From assembly GCA_902489775.1 (NCBI GenBank), contig CABUBH010000056.1:1-10646 (forward strand): a stretch of 10,646 nucleotides of DNA, in the 5' to 3' direction. Every line of letters begins with the position of its first letter. Positions within the stretch are counted from its first letter, which is position 1. The stretch comes from an uncultured Collinsella sp. (GTDB lineage Bacteria; Actinomycetota; Coriobacteriia; Coriobacteriales; Coriobacteriaceae). Below are positions 1 to 5,585 of the stretch, piece after piece. Under the pieces are notes generated by a model. It saw only the letters and a program-made list of their open reading frames with translations. It had not been told where the DNA came from and made no database searches. The position numbers and the translations under genes were made by a program.

Positions 1-59
1 GCTGGCGGGCCGACATCTACCGTTCGCCAGCCCGATGGTCCCCGGGGCGGGGAGAGCGC

Positions 60-65
60 TATAAT
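60..65 (+). promoter_or_regulatory. -10 promoter element of the beta-glucoside operon
   Basis: A perfect TATAAT lies 15 bases upstream of the first RAT sequence, which would put the transcription start near 72 and give a leader of about 140 bases before the antiterminator gene. No convincing -35 box is seen at 37-42 (GGTCCC), so the promoter may be weak or helped by an activator. The placement is an inference from the -10 match and from the RAT and terminator downstream. Confidence 0.55.
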
Positions 66-79
66 GCATTTTGCATCTT

Positions 80-109
80 GGATTGTTACTCCTGTGTGGA
101 GGCATGCCC
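80..109 (+). promoter_or_regulatory. RAT antiterminator RNA site 1
   Basis: The leader reads GGATTGTTACT (80-90), a 9-base middle, then AGGCATGCCC (100-109). This follows the layout of LicT/SacY/BglG targets (GGATTGTTACTG, short apical part, AGGCAAAACC). The family's antiterminator dimer binds such a hairpin and prevents the terminator from forming. The gene directly downstream encodes a protein of this family. Unlike the usual layout, this copy stops 28 bases before the terminator stem begins, although AGGCATG (100-106) could also pair with CATGCCT in the terminator 3' arm. Confidence 0.75.
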
Positions 110-125
110 AAGAGCAATACAACAC

Positions 126-148
126 GGATTGTTACGTAAGGCATGACC
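126..148 (+). promoter_or_regulatory. RAT-like antiterminator RNA site 2 (short form)
   Basis: A second GGATTGTTAC (126-135) is followed after three bases by AGGCATGACC (139-148), nearly the same tail as site 1. The apical part is about six bases shorter than usual, so its fit to the protein is less sure. Its tail lies inside the 5' arm of the terminator (138-146), which is the classical mutually exclusive RAT/terminator arrangement. Confidence 0.65.
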
Positions 149-182
149 GCAATAGCACTGCTATTGGCTATCATGCCTTTTT
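138..182 (+). terminator. Conditional leader terminator (attenuator) of the beta-glucoside operon
   Basis: The outer stem pairs AAGGCATGA (138-146) with TCATGCCTT (171-179). The inner stem pairs CAATAGC (150-156) with GCTATTG (160-166) around an ACT loop. A run of five T (178-182) follows. The terminator sits between two RAT sequences and the antiterminator gene, so it should stop transcription unless the antiterminator binds. This makes the operon autoregulated. Confidence 0.85.
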
Positions 183-211
183 CTGTGAGTGTTCTTGAAA
201 GGAGGTTCACC

Positions 212-1051
212 ATGCTTGCAATTAAAAAGCTTAACAACAACGCGGTTCTTTGCCGTGACGGACAGGGGCGAGATGTCATCGCCATGGGCAGGGGCGTCGG
301 TTTCGGCGGAGATTTTCCTCGAGAGCTCCCTCTTTCTAAAATCGAGCATACGTTTTACGACATTGATCCTAAAGGACAAGATGTCATGAGGGATCTTCCC
401 TCGGATATCGTGATGTTTGCGGCGAAAGTTATGGACATCGTTGCCAACGAACTGCCCTACGACCTCTCGACCAATGCGACGCTGTTCATGGCTGATCACC
501 TGTCGTTTGCCGTTGCGCGAGCCCAAAAGGGGGTCCGCATCGCGATGCCTCTTGCCTATGAAGTGCGGGAGACGTATCCGAAGGAATACAAGGCTGCCCA
601 GTTTATCGTCATGCGACTCGAGAAGGAGCTCGGAGAGCGGCTTCCCAAGGATGAGATTGCCAGTATTGCGATGAATCTCGTGAACGCACGGGTTGTTGAA
701 GCCGTCAAAGCCACGGCCGAGCCCGCAAAGCAGTTCGACGATATGCTCGAGGACGTTATCGAGATTCTCGAAAGCGATTTCCGCATTATTGTCGACCGCG
801 ATTCCTTTGATTTCACCCGCTTCGCCACGCATCTGCGGTACCTGTTCAAGCGCATTCAAGCCGGCGAGTCGCTGAACAGCGCCAACATGCAGATGTACAA
901 GAACTTTCGTGAGGAGTTTCCGCAGTTGGCAGAGTGCGTGAAGCATATCGGTTCCTATTGTCGTGAAACGTGGGACGCCACGCTCTCCGAGGAGGAGGAA
1001 CTCTATCTGATGATCCATCTCAACCGGATCATCTCCAAAAAAGGATTGTAA
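212..1051 (+). CDS. licT: BglG/LicT-family PRD transcription antiterminator
   Basis: This 279-residue RNA-binding regulator lets RNA polymerase pass the leader terminator when beta-glucosides are available. Residues 1-55 form the co-antiterminator RNA-binding domain (NNNAVL near the start, MGRGVGF at 25-31). Two PRD domains follow, at about 65-170 and 175-279. In the family, PTS phosphorylation of PRD histidines sets activity. His96 (ADHLSF), His207 (ATHLRY) and His269 (MIHLNR) are present, but the second PRD1 site reads SIAMNLVNA, with Asn155 where LicT has His. The ATG at 212 is chosen because AAAGGAGG (198-205) sits six bases before it. The in-frame ATG at 143 lies inside the terminator and has no ribosome site. 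The EIIBC gene 70 bases downstream is the likely sensor kinase. The length equals that of LicT. Confidence 0.93.
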   Translation: MLAIKKLNNNAVLCRDGQGRDVIAMGRGVGFGGDFPRELPLSKIEHTFYDIDPKGQDVMRDLPSDIVMFAAKVMDIVANELPYDLSTNATLFMADHLSFAVARAQKGVRIAMPLAYEVRETYPKEYKAAQFIVMRLEKELGERLPKDEIASIAMNLVNARVVEAVKATAEPAKQFDDMLEDVIEILESDFRIIVDRDSFDFTRFATHLRYLFKRIQAGESLNSANMQMYKNFREEFPQLAECVKHIGSYCRETWDATLSEEEELYLMIHLNRIISKKGL

Positions 1052-1121
1052 CCCGTAGCCATTCGGGGCATGACCTTTGCCGATTCGAACAGTAAGCCAA
1101 GATTGTGCAAAGGAGCCAATG

Positions 1122-2570
1122 ATGGCAAATTACAAAAAGGTGGCAGAGCAGATTCTCTCCACTGTGGGCGGGGCGGAAAACGTGGCTTCGGTTACGCATT
1201 GCATGACGCGCCTGCGCTTCAACCTCAAGGATGAAAGCCTCTCGAATGATGAGAAGCTTGAGGACATCTCGTCTATCATCAGCGTCGTGCACGCCGGAGG
1301 GCAGGTGCAGCTGGTGATCGGGCCCACGGTCGACAAGGTCTACGACGAGGTTTGTAAGCAGGGCGGATTCGAGGTCACGGTATCGATTGACGAGGAACTC
1401 GATGGCCCTCAGCTTAGCTGGAAGGAGCGCTTGGCGCCCAAGCACCTCTTCAATCAGCTGCTCGATGCCGTGAGCGGCGCTATCACCCCGATCCTTCCGA
1501 TCTTTTGTGTCGCCGGTATCTTCAAGATGCTCGTTATTCTGTTTGGGCCCGAAGGCGCCGGTTTTATGTCCGAAACGAGCGACCTGTATCGGATCCTTTC
1601 CCTGGTGGGCGATGCGGCGTATTACTACTTCCCGGTGTTTGCCGCCTATAGCTCGGCTAAGAAGTTCAAAACGAGTCCTGTGCTGGCACTGCTCATCGCT
1701 GTTGTGATGATTTATCCCGACATGCTCGCTATTGTTGAGGACGGAAAGCCTTTCAGCGTCTTCGGCATCCCCATGCAGCTCGTCAACTACACCCAGGCTG
1801 TTCTTCCGGTCATCTTGATCACCTGGGCCCAGTCCTATGTTGAGCGCTTCTTTAAGAAGATCTCGCCTGATATGTTGCGCATTCTGATCGTACCCGTGGG
1901 TACGGTGCTCGTGATGTTGCCGGTCGCGCTGTGCCTCTGCGGCCCTGCCGTCCAATTTGTCATGGGCCTTGTGGCCGATTTCATCATTTGGCTCGCCTCT
2001 GTTGCCGGTCCCGCTGCGACCGCGGTTATCGGCACATTCTGGAATCTGATCATCGCCACCGGCATGCACGTGCCGATCTATACCGCCATATTGCCCGCCG
2101 CGCTCCAGAACGGTTACGACGCCATCTTATACCCCGGCACCGCGGTTGTAGCCTACACCACGCTTGCCATCGCGCTCGCCTATGGCCTGCGCGCTAAGGA
2201 CAAGGAGAGTCGAGCCACGGGCTGGAACTTGTTCATCACCTATGCCTTCGGTCGCGTGAGTGAGCCCATCATCTACGGCATCCTGTTTCGCGACAAGAAG
2301 GCTCTTGCCTGGAACATGATTGGTGGTGCTGTCGGTGGTCTGCTGGTAAGCCTTCTTCATGCCAACGTCTATATCTTCGCTGGCGTTGGTTTCCCATGGA
2401 TGAACGTGCTCATGTTTGCTCAGGATATCATCCCTGGCACCATCGGGTGTCTTGCTGGCGGTGCCGTGACGTTTGCGTTGGCGATGATTTTTGGATTTGA
2501 AGGACAGGAGAAGATGCCGTTGAAGTCCAAGAGCGGCGATTCTGAGGCCGTTGAATCCGTCGAGGCATAA
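1122..2570 (+). CDS. PTS beta-glucoside-type permease, EIIBC
   Basis: This 482-residue membrane permease imports and phosphorylates a beta-glucoside (the substrate class is inferred from its neighbours). The EIIB domain covers about residues 1-85, with the phosphocysteine Cys27 in THCMTRLRF. After a linker comes the EIIC channel (about 100-460), with many hydrophobic segments and the family motif SEPIIYG. The C-terminus is short and polar, and there is no EIIA domain, although many BglF/BglP permeases are EIIBCA fusions. It must therefore take phosphate from a separate EIIA-Glc-like protein outside the window. AAAGGAG (1109-1115) lies six bases before the ATG at 1122. The ATG at 1119 is also possible but closer than usual. 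The gene sits between the antiterminator and a 6-phospho-beta-glucosidase, the usual bgl operon order. EIIB probably also phosphorylates the antiterminator at PRD1. Confidence 0.92.
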   Translation: MANYKKVAEQILSTVGGAENVASVTHCMTRLRFNLKDESLSNDEKLEDISSIISVVHAGGQVQLVIGPTVDKVYDEVCKQGGFEVTVSIDEELDGPQLSWKERLAPKHLFNQLLDAVSGAITPILPIFCVAGIFKMLVILFGPEGAGFMSETSDLYRILSLVGDAAYYYFPVFAAYSSAKKFKTSPVLALLIAVVMIYPDMLAIVEDGKPFSVFGIPMQLVNYTQAVLPVILITWAQSYVERFFKKISPDMLRILIVPVGTVLVMLPVALCLCGPAVQFVMGLVADFIIWLASVAGPAATAVIGTFWNLIIATGMHVPIYTAILPAALQNGYDAILYPGTAVVAYTTLAIALAYGLRAKDKESRATGWNLFITYAFGRVSEPIIYGILFRDKKALAWNMIGGAVGGLLVSLLHANVYIFAGVGFPWMNVLMFAQDIIPGTIGCLAGGAVTFALAMIFGFEGQEKMPLKSKSGDSEAVESVEA

Positions 2571-2598
2571 GAGGCTACTACACAAATATGCTCCCCAG

Positions 2599-2671
2599 CC
2601 GTTGCGCGGTCCGACCCCTTGGCCGCGCAACGGTACTGTGCTGTTGCGCGGCACTTGCCGAGTCCGTTGCG
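2599..2671. repeat. Competing GC-rich palindromes in the gap between permease and glucosidase
   Basis: The 146-base gap holds a perfect 11-base inverted repeat, CCGTTGCGCGG (2599-2609) with CCGCGCAACGG (2623-2633). GTTGCGCGG occurs again at 2643-2651, so the middle arm can instead pair downstream as a 10-base stem (2622-2631 with 2643-2652). A third partial copy, CCGTTGCG, is at 2664-2671. No T run follows, so it is not an ordinary terminator. Two exclusive hairpins between co-transcribed genes could affect mRNA processing or relative expression. It could also be a REP-like insertion. Confidence 0.75.
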
Positions 2672-2716
2672 TTCGACAGTGTGGGCCGGGAATTTGATAG
2701 AAAGGACGACACCATA

Positions 2717-4135
2717 ATGTTTAGAGAAGATTTTTTATGGGGCGGGGCTCTGGCTGCAAACCAGTGCGAGGGAGGATGGAACGAAGGCGGTCGCGGTTTA
2801 GCCAATTCCGACATGCTGCCGTTTGGCGATCAACGCATGGACGTCATGCGGGGAGACCTTGATCCGCGTGCGTTGGCACCCGACAGCTTCTATCCCGCTC
2901 GCAAGGGCATTGATTTTTACCATAGGTACAAGCAGGATATTGAACTGTTTGCCCAGATGGGTTTTAAATGCCTGCGCTTATCAATCGCCTGGAGCCGCAT
3001 TTTTCCCAAAGGAGACGAAGCCGAGCCCAATGAAGAAGGCCTTGCCTTTTACGAGGATGTTTTTAGGACGTGTCGCGCGCATGACATTGAGCCTTTGGTG
3101 ACGCTCAACCACTATGATGTCCCCATGCATCTCGTCGATGCGTATGGCGGATGGCGCGATCGCAGGTTGGTCGACCTGTTCGAGCGATATTCGCGTACCG
3201 TGTTCGAGCGCTATCGGGGATTGGTCAATTATTGGCTGACCTTTAACGAGATCAACATCATGACGCAGGCGTGCTTTATGGCGGCGGGGATCATCTTCGA
3301 GCAAGGGGAGAATCGCTATGCAACGGTTCACACGGCCGTGCACCATGTATTGGTTGCGAGCGCCCGTGCGGTCGGGGCGTGTCATGAACTGTGCCCTGGG
3401 GCGAAGATCGGTTGCATGCTCAACGCAGGTGTCTTCTATCCGGCTACATGTGATCCGGACGATGTGCTGGCTGCGCAGGCTGAGAATCGCAGCCATTACA
3501 TGTTTACCGACGTCCAGGTGCGCGGTGCGTACCCGAGCTATGTTCTCAAGGAATACGCCCGCCATGGTTTTGAGGTGCCCTATCGGGATGATGACCGCGA
3601 AGTACTGGCTGCAAACCTGGTCGATTTCGTCTCGTTTTCGTATTACTCGACGCGCGTCGCAAAAGCGCATGCGGAAGGTCAGTTCGATTCGAACCTTCTT
3701 CGCTCGGCGCCTAATCCGTATCTAAAACAGGAGCCTTGGGGGAGGTTTATCGACCCCAAAGGGCTGCGCGTCACCATGAATGAAATCTGGGATCGCTATC
3801 AAAAGCCGCTGTTCATCGTCGAAAACGGTTTGGGTGCTCCTGATGTGCCGGAAGATTCGGGTGAAATAGAAGACGACTATCGAGTTGAATACCTGCGGGC
3901 CCACATCGAGGCGATGAGGGAGACCGTCGAGCTCGACGGGGTGGAACTCATGGGATATACCTGTTGGGGCCCGATCGATTTGGTTTCGGTCGCCACAGGA
4001 CAGATGCGTAAGCGCTACGGGTTTATCTATGTCGATCGAGACGATAGCGGTGCGGGCTCGTTTGAGAGACGTAAAAAGAAAAGCTTCGAATGGTACCGAC
4101 GCGTAATAGCAAGCAATGGCGAAGACCTTGCGTAA
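2717..4135 (+). CDS. GH1 6-phospho-beta-glucosidase
   Basis: This 472-residue cytoplasmic enzyme should hydrolyse the phosphorylated beta-glucosides delivered by the PTS permease to glucose-6-phosphate and an aglycone or sugar. The N-terminal FLWGGALAANQCEG and the full length are typical of the GH1 phospho-glycosidase branch. Acid/base Glu178 lies in LTFNEIN and nucleophile Glu369 in FIVENGLG. Near the end, DLVSVATGQMRKRYGFIYVD (421-440) is the loop that in this branch binds the 6-phosphate (Ser424, Lys432 and Tyr434 by analogy), favouring 6-phospho-glycosides over free ones. AAAGGA (2701-2706) precedes the ATG at 2717 by ten bases. The reading frame runs open upstream to 2588, but that extension crosses the palindromes and lacks a ribosome site and family similarity. 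The gene ends with tandem stops TAATAA. No clear terminator follows before the lacI promoter. Confidence 0.94.
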   Translation: MFREDFLWGGALAANQCEGGWNEGGRGLANSDMLPFGDQRMDVMRGDLDPRALAPDSFYPARKGIDFYHRYKQDIELFAQMGFKCLRLSIAWSRIFPKGDEAEPNEEGLAFYEDVFRTCRAHDIEPLVTLNHYDVPMHLVDAYGGWRDRRLVDLFERYSRTVFERYRGLVNYWLTFNEINIMTQACFMAAGIIFEQGENRYATVHTAVHHVLVASARAVGACHELCPGAKIGCMLNAGVFYPATCDPDDVLAAQAENRSHYMFTDVQVRGAYPSYVLKEYARHGFEVPYRDDDREVLAANLVDFVSFSYYSTRVAKAHAEGQFDSNLLRSAPNPYLKQEPWGRFIDPKGLRVTMNEIWDRYQKPLFIVENGLGAPDVPEDSGEIEDDYRVEYLRAHIEAMRETVELDGVELMGYTCWGPIDLVSVATGQMRKRYGFIYVDRDDSGAGSFERRKKKSFEWYRRVIASNGEDLA

Positions 4136-4188
4136 TAACGTTAAGATGGACAAATGCGCCCGTTGGGGGAATAGTCGTGCCGCTTCGC

Positions 4189-4217
4189 TTGACAACAGGC
4201 TAAACTAGCTATTAAAC
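4189..4217 (+). promoter_or_regulatory. Probable promoter of the LacI-family regulator
   Basis: A perfect TTGACA (4189-4194) is followed by an AT-rich TATTAAAC (4210-4217) at roughly the right distance. The exact -10 hexamer is uncertain: TTAAAC with a 17-base spacer, or TATTAA with 15. It lies downstream of the glucosidase gene and about 100 bases before the regulator start, so the regulator is probably transcribed separately from the bgl operon. Confidence 0.5.
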
Positions 4218-4255
4218 ATTTACTATTCTGTTTAGATTGAATTTGCGGTCGTTTA
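4199..4255. promoter_or_regulatory. Operator-like half-site cluster at the lacI promoter
   Basis: Four copies of one 5-mer occur in 55 bases: TAAAC at 4201-4205 and 4213-4217, and the complementary GTTTA at 4230-4234 and 4251-4255. The last two start 21 bases apart, about two helical turns. The cluster overlaps the -10 region and the probable start of transcription. The 9-mers GCTAAACTA (4199-4207) and AAACATTTA (4214-4222) recur in the same order before the isomerase operon. Autoregulation by the downstream LacI protein is inferred. Confidence 0.55.
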
Positions 4256-4317
4256 GTTGCCGAGCCACGGGGCGGTCAAGCCACGATGCTCGGCCGCGAC
4301 CGATGCTAGGGGGAACG

Positions 4318-5328
4318 ATGGCTAAAGCAAGCGTCCGCGAGATCAGCCGCATTACCGGCTTTTCGCCCGCAACCGTGTCCAACGCGCTCAACCGCAAGCG
4401 CAGCGTGAGCGAGGAGACCGCCAAGGTCATCCTGGAGTGCGCGCAGTCGCTTGGCTATCAGCAGTCGACGCAGCTCGAGAGCATCCAGTTTGTGCTTGCG
4501 CGCAAGACGGGCGCCATCCTGGACGAGAGCACCTTCCATCCCGCGGTCATCGAGGGCGTGGAGCGCCAGGCGCGTCGCCACGGCATGAGCACGAGCTTTG
4601 TCTCGCTCGACTTTAGCGACCTGGACGCCGTGCGCCCGCAGGTCGAGGGCCTGATCGCCGACCCGTCGGCCGCCATCGTGCTGATGGGTACCGAGCTGGG
4701 CGAGGAGGACTACGCCCTGTTCGCCGACGCTGCCGCCCACCTGATTGTGCTCGACGGCTGGAGCGATCGCCAGTACTTCGATGCCGTAGTCATCGCCAAC
4801 ACCGATTCGGTGCTGCGTGCCGTGGATTACCTTATCGAGAAAGGCCACAGGCAAATCGGCTATCTGGCGGGCGACCTTCGGATCCGCAACTTTAAGGACC
4901 GCGAGCGCGGCTATCGCCAAGCGCTTGAGGACGCGGATCTTGAGGCCAACCCGGCATGGCACGTCACGCTGGGTACCACGCTCGAGGGCGCTTATCACGA
5001 CATGGGCGTGTGGCTCGACAACGTCTCGCGCGACGATCTGCCGACGGCTTTCTTTGCCGAGAACGACGTGCTCGCCGTGGGCGCCATGCGCGCGTTCAAC
5101 GAGCACGGTATTCGCGTGCCCGAGGACGTCTCGATCATCGGCTTTGACGACCTGTCTTTGGGCGCCTTCTCCAACCCGCCGCTCACCACGGTGCATGTTC
5201 CCAAGCACGAGGTGGGCGAGATCGCGGTGCGTCGCCTGGTGGGCAACATCCGCAACCCCAAGAGCTATACCTGCAAGACGGCCGTGTCGACCTACTTTGT
5301 CGAGCGCCAGAGCGTGTGCGAGATCTAG
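4318..5328 (+). CDS. LacI-family transcriptional regulator of the isomerase-transketolase operon
   Basis: This 336-residue DNA-binding sensor has an N-terminal helix-turn-helix (residues 5-30, recognition segment FSPATVSNAL) and a periplasmic-binding-protein-like ligand core from about residue 56 to the end. Core landmarks include DYLIEKGHRQIGYLAG, TAFFAENDVLAVGAMRAF and VSIIGFDD, all typical of the family. The linker LGYQQSTQLES lacks the usual PNA.A.SL hinge-helix pattern, and the core starts at IQFVLARKTG. The ATG at 4318 fits MAKASVREIS, the expected start of such proteins, with AGGGGG (4308-4313) four bases before it. An upstream in-frame ATG at 4237 would add 27 residues overlapping the half-site cluster and is unlikely. 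Shared half-sites before this gene and before the isomerase suggest a repressor of both. The effector is probably the substrate or an intermediate of that operon. Confidence 0.92.
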   Translation: MAKASVREISRITGFSPATVSNALNRKRSVSEETAKVILECAQSLGYQQSTQLESIQFVLARKTGAILDESTFHPAVIEGVERQARRHGMSTSFVSLDFSDLDAVRPQVEGLIADPSAAIVLMGTELGEEDYALFADAAAHLIVLDGWSDRQYFDAVVIANTDSVLRAVDYLIEKGHRQIGYLAGDLRIRNFKDRERGYRQALEDADLEANPAWHVTLGTTLEGAYHDMGVWLDNVSRDDLPTAFFAENDVLAVGAMRAFNEHGIRVPEDVSIIGFDDLSLGAFSNPPLTTVHVPKHEVGEIAVRRLVGNIRNPKSYTCKTAVSTYFVERQSVCEI

Positions 5329-5390
5329 GCGGAGACGGCATCGCCTGCAGCGTGCCAAAGCTCGCTAGGGCAGTTAACATAGCGCTATTC

Positions 5391-5419
5391 AAAAGAGGGT
5401 CCTTCGGGGCCCTCTTTTT
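5391..5419 (+). terminator. Intrinsic terminator of the LacI-family gene
   Basis: AAAAGAGGGTCC (5391-5402) pairs with GGGCCCTCTTTT (5407-5418) around a TTCG tetraloop, giving twelve pairs with a single G-U wobble. The stem ends in a run of five T (5415-5419). It begins 62 bases after the lacI stop codon and separates that transcript from the isomerase operon. Confidence 0.95.
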
Positions 5420-5440
5420 GTTGCCCTTGTATGTTCAGAT

Positions 5441-5559
5441 TGTTTACATACCGTTTAGGCTGATTTCTCTACCGTTTACAGGTATTTCGCGCTAAACTAA
5501 TAAACAAAAGAGTAAAACATTTAGTAAACAGAACAAAACGAAACATGCGTCTGTTTACT
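5441..5559. promoter_or_regulatory. Operator-like half-site array before the isomerase operon
   Basis: GTTTA occurs at 5442, 5453, 5474 and 5553, and its complement TAAAC at 5493, 5501 and 5525, seven copies in about 115 bases. ACCGTTTA is repeated exactly 21 bases apart (5450 and 5471). AGTAAACAG (5523-5531) and CTGTTTACT (5551-5559) form a perfect 9-base inverted repeat. Copies overlap both hexamers of the putative promoter, which would suit repression. Two 9-mers, GCTAAACTA (5491-5499) and AAACATTTA (5515-5523), are identical to ones at the lacI promoter. Binding by the LacI-family protein is inferred. Confidence 0.6.
5475..5503 (+). promoter_or_regulatory. Putative promoter of the isomerase-transketolase-kinase operon
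   Basis: TTTACA (5475-5480) is one base from the -35 consensus. A 17-base spacer leads to TAATAA (5498-5503), only a partial -10 match. Transcription would start near 5510 and leave a leader of about 75 bases. The position downstream of a terminator and within an operator array supports it, but the -10 is weak and could be shifted by a few bases. Confidence 0.4.
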
Positions 5560-5585
5560 GAACATGTGACTAGGGGAGGACGTAC

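Noticed and set aside
1..59. Inverted repeat GCTGGCG (1-7) with CGCCAGC (25-31) and the GC-rich CCCCGGGG stretch
   Set aside because: It could be the end of an upstream terminator, but no T run follows and the upstream gene is outside the window.
143..211. Hydrophobic 23-residue extension of the antiterminator, resembling a membrane segment
   Set aside because: It is encoded by the terminator hairpin. The RNA-binding domain must begin at the ATG at 212, which has a perfect AAAGGAGG site.
2588..2716. N-terminal extension of the glucosidase with a Cys-rich, weakly signal-like sequence
   Set aside because: It is translated from the palindromic gap, has no ribosome site, and the family's conserved start (FLWGG) begins just after the ATG at 2717. 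The substrate is cytoplasmic, so no signal peptide is expected.
4237..4317. Upstream ATG that would lengthen the LacI-family protein by 27 residues
   Set aside because: It lies within the half-site cluster and probable start of transcription, lacks a ribosome site, and the extra residues do not belong to the family.
5523..5559. The 9-base inverted repeat as a riboswitch or attenuator stem in the leader
   Set aside because: The loop is 19 bases, there is no terminator partner, and the same sequence appears as half-sites elsewhere, so a DNA operator explains it better.
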